Shown: positions 1 to 6,100 of the stretch, piece by piece | Numbering within the stretch: the stretch's first letter is position 1 | Layout of the letters: each line of letters begins with the position of its first letter | Assembly: GCA_964640545.1 (NCBI GenBank) | Contig: CAZXHL010000082.1 | Location: 1-11,259, forward strand | Source of the DNA: JBGSZX01 sp964640545 | Lineage (GTDB): Bacteria; Bdellovibrionota; UBA2428 | Length of the DNA stretch: 11,259 nucleotides | Direction of reading: 5' to 3' | The notes under the pieces: model-generated | Told to the model about the DNA's origin: nothing | The model's database searches: none | Seen by the model: the letters and a program-made list of their open reading frames with translations, nothing else | Made by a program: the position numbers and the translations under genes

Positions 1-138
1 GCACTCCCCTTGTCCTGAGTAATGAATCTAAATATTTAATATGACTTAGAAAGGCAACTATACGCGCCCTTGCAACACTTAAGCGCGCACAGTTGAAGGT
101 TAACACAGAGGGATAGCCGCCTAATCCTAGATCCAGCG

Positions 139-2562
139 CTAACCCTCAAATTGAAACTTCACTTCACCATCTTTGAGTTCTAGGCGAGCGGAAAATTTTT
201 TACCGGCCTTCGACTGGAAACCATCCAATAGATCTGTCTGACCTTTTTCTAGAAGCTGCGTCGCCAACTCTAAAACAATTTTCTTCTTTGCAATCTTCTT
301 CCAAATAGCGAACTTGCAGCCCTGCTGCCATCTAGAACAGCCATAGGCCTTGGTGCTCTCGACAATGGGGCTACGACACTTGGGACAAGTGCCAACCACC
401 TTCGACTTCTTAATCTTACTAATAAATTCTTCGTGATTAGCGGGAGCCTCGCAAGGCTGAGAGTTGAGCACGCCCTTTTCATCCATGGCGAGCCTAACGA
501 AGTTCTGTTTTTCGTCCTCAATGACCATGAGAGCCTCGAAAGCTTTTCCATAGCGCAATAGCTGAATCACCATAGTCGAGGGTATTTCTATGCCTTCGTA
601 TTCCTTAGGAAGAACAAAAGTGCAACCAGACTTCCATGACGAACAGCCGTAAGCCTTCTTGCCCTCTATGATCGCACTCTTACAAAGTGGACAGGCGCCC
701 CAGCCCGATTCGGATTTACCATCAGCAACTTCAAAACCAACAATCTCTTGAATGTATTGGGTGACATCCTTCATGAAAGTTTTGGCATCGTAGTCGTCAT
801 TCTCTATTTGCTTAAGTTGGGACTCCCATTCACCAGTTAATTCGGGAGACTTGAGTCTTTGATCATCTACCAACGAGATCAATTTCTGCCCATCGGGTGT
901 GCTTACAATATTTTTTGCGCTTCGTTTGATGTATTTGCGACTGAGCAAAGTCTCAATAATTGATGCTCGTGTCGCTGGAGTCCCAAGCCCCTTTTCTTTT
1001 AGAGCATTACGAAGCTCTTTATCGGAAACTTCCTTTCCTGCTGTTTCCATCATCTGTAAAATTGTGGCCTCCGTAAAGGGTTTCGGCGCTTTGGTCTTTT
1101 GATTCTTAACGAAAGGCTCATGCGGCCCTTCAAGTCCATCCTTGAGTTTCAAGAGTGCCTGCATAATCCCGGTAGCTTCCATATCTGCGCCGCCCTCAGA
1201 CTCGTTGTCGTCACTCTCGCCTTCACCTTCATCAGCCTTTACAGCCTTCTTCTTCTTTTTCTTGTAAAGAATTTCCCACCCCAAATCTACGGTGACTTTT
1301 CCTGACGCCTTGAAGACTTCATCCAATATCGTTGCCTTGACGTTTACGCTTCGTTTCGTTCCCGCTGGGTACAAGGCCGCAATAAGCCTAATCAGCACAG
1401 AGTGATATACATAAATTTCATCTTGGCTCATGCGCGCTTGAGGCACCACCGGAGTGGGGATCAACGCGTGGTGGTCACTCACCTTCAAGTCGTTGATCAT
1501 GCGTGGACCCGTGTTGAGATTCTCAAGGTCTAACTTGGAGATCTCGTCTGGGCGAATAGCTTTTAATGACTCAAGAAGCGGTGGCAATTGAGCCGCCACA
1601 TCCTTGGTTAGAAATTTACTATCCGTTCTAGGATACGTGAGATGTTTTTTCTCATAAAGACTTTGAGCGGCTTTGAGAGTCTGATCGGCACTCATTCCGA
1701 ATCTTCGGTTCATGTCTTTTTGAAGTTCGGTGAGGTCATACAAATAAGGAGGAAGAACAGGCTCATCCTTCTCGACGAAGTCTACAATCTTCAGTGGCGC
1801 AGGAGCTATCTTTTGAAGCAAGGCCTGAGCTTCGGATTCTATATCAAACTTCGCCTCTTGATGTTTGAATTTCACGTCTTGAAAGTTCGTATAAAGTTCC
1901 CAGTAATCTGCTTCCTCGAAACTCGCGATTTCCTTGTCTCGATCGACAATCATCGAGAGAACTGGAGTTTGAACCCTCCCCACACTCCACAGCTGCCTAC
2001 CGGTGCCGTGAAGCACGGTGAAGAAGCGTGTCGCGTTCAACCCAACGATCCAATCCGCCTCCGAACGGCAGCGAGCTGCACGGTACAATGGATCGAAGTC
2101 GGAGCCGTTTTTCAAATTTTTGAAGCCTGCCGCGATCGCTTCGCTCGTCAGACTGCTTATCCAAAGTCTTTTGAATGGCTTCTTCGTCGCGCGAAGATGG
2201 GTTTGAATGTAACGAAAGATCAGCTCACCCTCTCGCCCTGCGTCCGTGGCACAGACAATCTCCGTGGCCCGCGAAAACAAGTCTTTCAACGTCGCAAGCT
2301 GGTCTTTCACTCCTTTGTCGTCTTTCGCCTTCAAGGCAAACTTTGAGGGAATCATGGGTAGCGTTTCAACTTTCCAGCTGCGCCATTCGGATTTGTATTC
2401 GTGGGGATCTTTGAGTTCCAGCAGATGGCCGAAGGCCCAGGTCACTGCCCAGCCCTCACCCTCAAAATATCCATCGCGCTTTTTGTTTGCCTTGAGATGG
2501 GTTGCAATATCTCTAGCCACAGAAGGCTTTTCGCAAACGACGACCCTCAGTTCTTCGCTCAA
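139..2562 (-). CDS. topB: DNA topoisomerase III (type IA)
   Basis: Type IA topoisomerase, which passes single strands through a transient 5'-phosphotyrosine break and in bacteria mainly decatenates replication and recombination intermediates in the cytoplasm. The 807 residues open with a TOPRIM domain (EKPSVA at 11-16, ATDAGREGE at 105-113), followed by RSEADWIVG (166-174) and GRVQTP (195-200). The catalytic tyrosine is Y310 in LTYPRTDS. Two C-terminal C4 fingers have identical spacing, C-x2-C-x12-C-x6-C: C624/C627/C640/C647 and C726/C729/C742/C749. Residues about 434-462 form a lysine run followed by an acidic stretch, probably a surface insert. The start is TTG at 2562: an in-frame stop lies at 2581-2583, no ATG or GTG comes between, and no clear Shine-Dalgarno is visible. 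The gene is complete. The family call is firm; its distinction from topoisomerase I rests on the TopB-like DAGREGE and RSEADW motifs and overall order. Confidence 0.95.
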   Translation of the reverse strand: MSEELRVVVCEKPSVARDIATHLKANKKRDGYFEGEGWAVTWAFGHLLELKDPHEYKSEWRSWKVETLPMIPSKFALKAKDDKGVKDQLATLKDLFSRATEIVCATDAGREGELIFRYIQTHLRATKKPFKRLWISSLTSEAIAAGFKNLKNGSDFDPLYRAARCRSEADWIVGLNATRFFTVLHGTGRQLWSVGRVQTPVLSMIVDRDKEIASFEEADYWELYTNFQDVKFKHQEAKFDIESEAQALLQKIAPAPLKIVDFVEKDEPVLPPYLYDLTELQKDMNRRFGMSADQTLKAAQSLYEKKHLTYPRTDSKFLTKDVAAQLPPLLESLKAIRPDEISKLDLENLNTGPRMINDLKVSDHHALIPTPVVPQARMSQDEIYVYHSVLIRLIAALYPAGTKRSVNVKATILDEVFKASGKVTVDLGWEILYKKKKKKAVKADEGEGESDDNESEGGADMEATGIMQALLKLKDGLEGPHEPFVKNQKTKAPKPFTEATILQMMETAGKEVSDKELRNALKEKGLGTPATRASIIETLLSRKYIKRSAKNIVSTPDGQKLISLVDDQRLKSPELTGEWESQLKQIENDDYDAKTFMKDVTQYIQEIVGFEVADGKSESGWGACPLCKSAIIEGKKAYGCSSWKSGCTFVLPKEYEGIEIPSTMVIQLLRYGKAFEALMVIEDEKQNFVRLAMDEKGVLNSQPCEAPANHEEFISKIKKSKVVGTCPKCRSPIVESTKAYGCSRWQQGCKFAIWKKIAKKKIVLELATQLLEKGQTDLLDGFQSKAGKKFSARLELKDGEVKFQFEG

Positions 2563-2630
2563 GCCGGTAGTTCTAAAGGTTTATTGGGGCGGCATCAAGC
2601 CTTTGAGTCAAGCATTTTATGCAATAAAGT

Positions 2631-2663
2631 TAAGGCCTTATAGGCCTATCTTAAAGTTTTTTT
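2631..2663. terminator. possible hairpin terminator between topB and the beta-barrel gene
   Basis: Two adjoining palindromes (TAAGGCCTTA at 2631-2640, TAGGCCTA at 2641-2648) can fold as an AGGCC/GGCCT stem with a five-base loop. A run of seven T follows on the plus strand (2657-2663), nine bases after the stem. On the minus strand, where the flanking genes lie, only a weak T-rich tract (AACTTTATT) follows. It may end transcription of the beta-barrel gene weakly, or of antisense RNA from the other side. The stem is short, so this is tentative. Confidence 0.35.
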
Positions 2664-3431
2664 CTACAATGACATTTCAAGCCCAACGACAGCCTGATGA
2701 ATCCAAGCAAAGTTATAGACTTCTTCGACATCAGCGCCGCCTTCAATAGTTCGATAGCCGAGATAGAGATTTGCGGACTCCATATAAGCCGATACTAAGC
2801 CACGATATTTCACCGCGATCAAGCCATCAATAGCCCGTCCTTGCGAAGCACCGAGTGCGTCGACATCAAGATTGACCGTAAAATCTTTTGAGAAATCAGC
2901 TTCCCAGCCAAAATGAATCAATGGGACAAAGCCAACATTACTCTTCTTACTTGTCGTTGCGCCTTGAGTAACAGAAATATAGGCATCACGGATCTTCGCC
3001 ATCAACCCCAATCGCCAACGCTGTGCTGAGTCTGGGTTGAAGTGATAAACGTATCCCAATCGATATGAATTGAATTTGTAAGACCCAACCGTGTCAACCC
3101 CGGCAGCAAAGGTCGTCCCGTTGAAGCTCGTGCTTCCCGACAGACGTCCTGTTGCCTCAAAGGAGAGCGGTGCCCAAAGGCCCCTCACTTCGTGGTTCTT
3201 TGAAAACTTGTAGCTAGGAATGATCCTTACAGCTAAAGCGTTTGGACTATCAAACCGGGTGAAATCAATGGTCGTTCCAGTGTCTCCGGGGATTCGGGCT
3301 TCATTGCGCGAAAATCCTGCAAGTCCCGTTTCAAGAGTGGCAGAGAACTGAGCACGAGATTCGATTGGATTTAGCAAAATAGAAAGCAAAAACAATGTCA
3401 TTGGGATTGAACTGAATAGATTTATTTTCAT
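2664..3431 (-). CDS. secreted outer-membrane beta-barrel protein, function unknown
   Basis: Protein of 255 residues with a clear Sec signal peptide: K2, a hydrophobic core at about 5-20, and a likely cleavage after S-R-A (25-27). The mature part is rich in alternating polar/hydrophobic segments with aromatic ends and Gly/Ser/Asp turns (for example SYKFNSYRLGYVYHF and ANLYLGYR), typical of a small outer-membrane beta-barrel of about 8-12 strands. It ends in VVGLEMSL, without the terminal Phe of a classical barrel. The ATG at 3431 has only a weak TGAG five bases upstream. A TAAAAT hexamer (minus strand, 3445-3450) could be a -10 element. It lies 71 bases downstream of the two-helix membrane protein gene in the same direction. 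No enzymatic motif is seen, and the specific role (porin-like, structural) is unknown. Confidence 0.8.
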   Translation of the reverse strand: MKINLFSSIPMTLFLLSILLNPIESRAQFSATLETGLAGFSRNEARIPGDTGTTIDFTRFDSPNALAVRIIPSYKFSKNHEVRGLWAPLSFEATGRLSGSTSFNGTTFAAGVDTVGSYKFNSYRLGYVYHFNPDSAQRWRLGLMAKIRDAYISVTQGATTSKKSNVGFVPLIHFGWEADFSKDFTVNLDVDALGASQGRAIDGLIAVKYRGLVSAYMESANLYLGYRTIEGGADVEEVYNFAWIHQAVVGLEMSL

Positions 3432-3502
3432 CGCTCAAGATTCTATTTTAAGCTTTAAAGTACAACAATGAGATTTCACATGTTTTTTAAAGCAATAATG
3501 AA

Positions 3503-4057
3503 TCAAGGAATGCTGCTTCGATATCCATTGGAGACATCCCAGTCGTCCGCAACCTTAGCAGACGACGCTTCCTCAAATTGATCACCCACTGGTTCATCAA
3601 AATCATCCACCGCGCTCTTCTGAGAACTAAATTTGTCTTCTTGATTAGCCTTATGCATACCATCAATGATTCCATTACAGAAGCTTAGGGCAACCTTCTC
3701 AATGGCCTGCTCCAGCTGGCTGGGGGGCGGCGGCTCAGTTTTGGATGTCGTTCTAAACAGTAAGGACAACGTAACCATACCAATTACAATTAGTGATCCA
3801 AAGAATAGACTGGTGTTTAAAGCACCATTCCCCGTTGAAATGAGAAAAAAATGTGCCTCTTGCAATAGACGAATCAATGAGTAAATCACGCCCCCGCTTA
3901 TGACCAATCCAAACATGACCCTAATCGACACATAAAAAACTTCTTTTCGAAGCATTCTTCTCATCTCTTTCTTCGAACCAATAAACGCACCGGCTAGTGA
4001 GGGGTTTGTTTTCAACATCTCACGAAGTATCGGAACTAAAAATTTTAGATCTTCCAT
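3503..4057 (-). CDS. two-helix inner-membrane protein, YqjE-like in layout
   Basis: Predicted protein of 184 residues. The amphipathic N-terminus (1-40) ends in a basic patch (KKEMRRMLRKE). Two transmembrane helices follow at about 41-65 and 80-101, with a short loop, and then a PPPP linker and an acidic, Asp/Glu-rich soluble tail (about 117-184). Both termini are probably cytoplasmic. An in-frame TTG at 4072 would add five residues, but the ATG at 4057 is preferred because GAAGGGA (minus strand, 4064-4070) sits six bases upstream. Two helices beside a DUF883/YqjD-like gene resemble the enterobacterial yqjD-yqjE arrangement, where YqjE belongs to a holin-like superfamily; I cannot show sequence homology by eye. 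A strong terminator lies directly upstream, so expression may need read-through. Function unknown. Confidence 0.82.
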   Translation of the reverse strand: MEDLKFLVPILREMLKTNPSLAGAFIGSKKEMRRMLRKEVFYVSIRVMFGLVISGGVIYSLIRLLQEAHFFLISTGNGALNTSLFFGSLIVIGMVTLSLLFRTTSKTEPPPPSQLEQAIEKVALSFCNGIIDGMHKANQEDKFSSQKSAVDDFDEPVGDQFEEASSAKVADDWDVSNGYRSSIP

Positions 4058-4063
4058 CTGTTT

Positions 4064-4070
4064 TCCCTTC
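4064..4070 (-). promoter_or_regulatory. ribosome-binding site setting the ATG 4057 start
   Basis: GAAGGGA on the minus strand, six bases before the ATG at 4057. It overlaps the alternative TTG start at 4072, which has no Shine-Dalgarno of its own, so the shorter 184-residue product is favoured. Confidence 0.7.
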
Positions 4071-4081
4071 AAATTTTAAAC

Positions 4082-4107
4082 AAAAAAAAGGCCCGCCGAA
4101 GCGAGCC
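4082..4107 (-). terminator. intrinsic terminator after the DUF883-like gene
   Basis: On the minus strand, GGCTCGC and GCGGGCC form a seven-base-pair stem (one G-U pair) closed by a TTCG tetraloop, followed directly by eight T (4082-4089). This is a textbook Rho-independent terminator 11 bases past the stop of the DUF883-like gene. It lies 12 bases before the Shine-Dalgarno of the next gene in the same direction, so it may act as a partial terminator within an operon. Confidence 0.9.
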
Positions 4108-4117
4108 CTAATTAGGA

Positions 4118-4393
4118 CTAAGATCTGCGTCTAGCAACGAGTGTTAGAAGGCTGCCAATGACTAGCCCTGTCGCTGTCGCTGCGGCCATACTTCTCACAG
4201 GGTGACTCTCAACATAGCTTCGTGCCCCTTTCGTGTAACTTGCTGCTCTATCTGAGGCTCCGCTAACAGCAGTTCCGATCTGGTTACCCATTCTTTGGGA
4301 AAAATTCTCGATCTGCTCGCCTAAACGATGGGGCGTATCAGAGCTCGAAGGTTTATGGTGGTCGGTTGCGTTTGGTTTGCTAATGCTATTCAT
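4118..4393 (-). CDS. DUF883/ElaB-YqjD-like small tail-anchored protein
   Basis: Small protein of 91 residues. A polar N-terminus (1-25) leads to an amphipathic helical section (about 25-58, GEQIENFSQRMGNQIG). The tail ARSYVESHPVRSMAAATATGLVIGSLLTLVARRR matches the DUF883 layout in which 'Y-V-x-x-x-P' precedes a Gly/Ala-zipper transmembrane helix (about 68-87) ending in Arg-Arg-Arg. E. coli relatives (ElaB, YqjD) are inner-membrane proteins that bind ribosomes in stationary phase; whether this one does is inference. The ATG at 4393 is preferred over an in-frame TTG at 4414 because AGGAG lies seven bases upstream. It sits 60 bases downstream of the OmpA-type lipoprotein gene and is probably co-transcribed with it. 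A strong terminator follows it. Confidence 0.85.
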   Translation of the reverse strand: MNSISKPNATDHHKPSSSDTPHRLGEQIENFSQRMGNQIGTAVSGASDRAASYTKGARSYVESHPVRSMAAATATGLVIGSLLTLVARRRS

Positions 4394-4400
4394 ATTAATT

Positions 4401-4405
4401 CTCCT
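4401..4405 (-). promoter_or_regulatory. ribosome-binding site setting the ATG 4393 start
   Basis: AGGAG on the minus strand with seven bases to the ATG at 4393. It lies inside the coding region that a TTG start at 4414 would imply, so it decides for the shorter product. A small hairpin ends two bases upstream of it. Confidence 0.75.
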
Positions 4406-4407
4406 GT

Positions 4408-4421
4408 GCCGCAAATGCGGC
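4408..4421 (-). other. small GC hairpin just upstream of a ribosome-binding site
   Basis: GCCGC and GCGGC form a five-base-pair perfect stem with a four-base loop in the lipoprotein to DUF883-like intergenic gap. It ends two bases before AGGAG on the minus-strand transcript. No T-run follows, so it is not a terminator. It could influence translation or mRNA processing between the two genes. Confidence 0.5.
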
Positions 4422-4453
4422 GGTTAGGGTTAAGGGGCTTTGTTATTCAAAAA

Positions 4454-5836
4454 TTAAAGAACTGTTTCGGCTGGAGTGATGACAATGTCCACTCTGCGAT
4501 TTTGAGCCTTACCAAGCTTGGTGTTGTTTGGAGCCAATGGGTTTCGGTCCCCAAAACCAATAGCCTTGATTGAGCCCTCATCAACACCCGCGGAGGCCAC
4601 AAAGTATTGTCTCACTGCTTTAGCACGTGCCGTGGATAGGCGCTGATTCCCTGACTTGCTTCCATCAGAATCAGTATAGCCCTGCACCTCTACGGAGTTT
4701 TCTCCAAAGTCCTTCAAAACCTTTTCAACTTTGGCGAGCAATTCAAAATCTTTGCCTTTAAGAACAGCTTTGGCAGATGGGAATTTTAGCCCACGCAAGC
4801 GGATCAATAATTTATCACCTTGTTTGTAAACTTCAGCCTCTTCTTCGCTAAACATTTCTTGAGCTTTTTCATATCTAGCTTGAAGAGCTCGGTCTTTCTC
4901 AATGCTTCGGGCCGTAGCCTGGGCGTCGGCATCTTTACTCAACAATTTCTCATTAGAAACTGCTAGCGTCTTTCTCGTTTCCGCCAATACAGCATCAGAA
5001 GTTCGCAACTGGCTCTTTGCCATTGCCGTCCTATCTTGTTCACTCTCAAGCGCAAGAGCAGCATCTTCTCCCGTGACACGCTTTCCAGCCTTTACAGATC
5101 GAGTCATCTTTCTGTAGTGTTCAGCTGCTCTTTGAGTCTCATCTCGCTGCAAGGCGATTTGGGTAGTCGCATAGCGATTGCTTGTGATGAAGGCATCTGT
5201 ATCAATGACTCGTTTTTCGGCAATAGCTTTGCTGCGAGGGGCATACTTAGCCCCCTCTTCGGCATTGGTCTGCTCAATGATAGAATTGGCCGATGTCAGC
5301 GCTTGATGTTTGATCGCCTGCAACTCTATGTCACGATACTGAGCTTGGAGCTTGGTGCGTTCGCGAGTGGCTTTCCTTAAGTCATTATTCTCAATTGATT
5401 CGGTAACATCTAACAAATCTTCATCAACAGACTCCATACTGTTCTTTTGCGAAAGCATGGCTCCCGCATCGATGGCATTCTGCCTGGCATTTGCGACTTC
5501 CCTCATATTCTCACGGGAAATTTTTGCAAAGTCTCCCGCTTGATTGAGATACGCGTTGCCTACCGCAACCAAATGTAATGTTTCTTTAGGACTCTTGGCT
5601 TTCGCCTGTCTCTCTTCAGCTTTCATTAAAGCTTCGTCCGCATGACGATAATTGTCGGGCGATAAAACGTCCACCTGAGCAGCTTTGGCATCGGATAGAG
5701 CGTAGCTAAGATTCTCAATTTCACCAACTGCGCTAGCCGTCACAGGAAACTCCTGAACCTTAGGCCCACTGCTGCAGCTTAGAAGTGTCAAACACCCTGC
5801 AACGATCATCGAATTCTTTAAGTTACATATTTTCAT
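4454..5836 (-). CDS. OmpA-domain outer-membrane lipoprotein with DUF4398-like N-terminal region
   Basis: Protein of 460 residues. A lipoprotein signal peptide ends in LLSC (18-21), predicting lipidation at C21; a second lipobox-like VAGC ends at C15. Residues about 35-110 resemble DUF4398 (an Ala-rich helical pair with LSPDNYRHADEALMKAEE). A long charged coiled-coil-prone region (about 115-330) follows. A C-terminal OmpA/Pal peptidoglycan-binding domain (about 332-457) has VEVQGYTDSDG (Y387), NQRLSTARAKAV, GFGDRNPLAPN and QNRRVDIVI. The predicted role is to tether the outer membrane to peptidoglycan from the periplasmic face. The ATG at 5836 has GGAG five bases upstream. It is the first gene of a minus-strand group with the DUF883-like gene. 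It is diverged from the giant secreted-protein gene across 264 bases, so the two could share regulation. Confidence 0.92.
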   Translation of the reverse strand: MKICNLKNSMIVAGCLTLLSCSSGPKVQEFPVTASAVGEIENLSYALSDAKAAQVDVLSPDNYRHADEALMKAEERQAKAKSPKETLHLVAVGNAYLNQAGDFAKISRENMREVANARQNAIDAGAMLSQKNSMESVDEDLLDVTESIENNDLRKATRERTKLQAQYRDIELQAIKHQALTSANSIIEQTNAEEGAKYAPRSKAIAEKRVIDTDAFITSNRYATTQIALQRDETQRAAEHYRKMTRSVKAGKRVTGEDAALALESEQDRTAMAKSQLRTSDAVLAETRKTLAVSNEKLLSKDADAQATARSIEKDRALQARYEKAQEMFSEEEAEVYKQGDKLLIRLRGLKFPSAKAVLKGKDFELLAKVEKVLKDFGENSVEVQGYTDSDGSKSGNQRLSTARAKAVRQYFVASAGVDEGSIKAIGFGDRNPLAPNNTKLGKAQNRRVDIVITPAETVL

Positions 5837-6100
5837 ATTTTCTCCAGATTTTTTTTGCGAACGAGAAGGTCACGCGTACGCTTCCAATTCTCTTTTTGTT
5901 GACTAAATGAGGCTTCACCTCGATTAGGAAAGGTAGATAGCTATCCTTTAGCTATCGTCCTGATGGTGGTGAAGGTAGATCAGCATCGCCTTGAGGTAAA
6001 ATATATAACTACTATGCAATGCATAGGTTTTGCCTTTGCTTTTCTCCTTAACAAAGACTTAACTTGTATCACGTCATCCTCGGCAGGATAATGGTCAAGA
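5837..6100. promoter_or_regulatory. divergent intergenic region with operator-like repeats
   Basis: This 264-base gap must hold promoters for the lipoprotein operon (minus) and the giant gene (plus). It contains a perfect palindrome GATAGCTATC (5936-5945) and a direct repeat AGCTATC at 5939-5945 and 5950-5956, with starts 11 bases apart. AAGGTAGAT occurs at 5930-5938 and 5972-5980, 42 bases apart. A GCGTACGC palindrome lies at 5874-5881. The regular helical spacing suggests regulator binding. A weak plus-strand promoter candidate is TTGAGG (5991-5996) with TATGCA (6013-6018). No convincing sigma-70 pair or sigma-54 element was found for the minus direction. Confidence 0.5.

Noticed and set aside
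64..89. CGCGC...GCGCG inverted repeat downstream of topB as a terminator
   Set aside because: A five-base stem with a loop of about 16 bases and no T-run does not make a terminator. I see no supported feature in 1-138.
1642..2346. 234-codon open frame on the plus strand inside topB
   Set aside because: It is fully antisense to well-conserved TopB motifs, its translation shows no domain, and no promoter or ribosome-binding site supports it.
2246..2749. 167-codon plus-strand frame across the start of topB and the end of the beta-barrel gene
   Set aside because: It overlaps two supported minus-strand genes and has no coherent protein features; it is an antisense shadow.
3487..3675. 62-codon minus-strand frame overlapping the two-helix membrane gene
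   Set aside because: It is in a different frame of the same strand, with no ribosome-binding site and no recognisable features.
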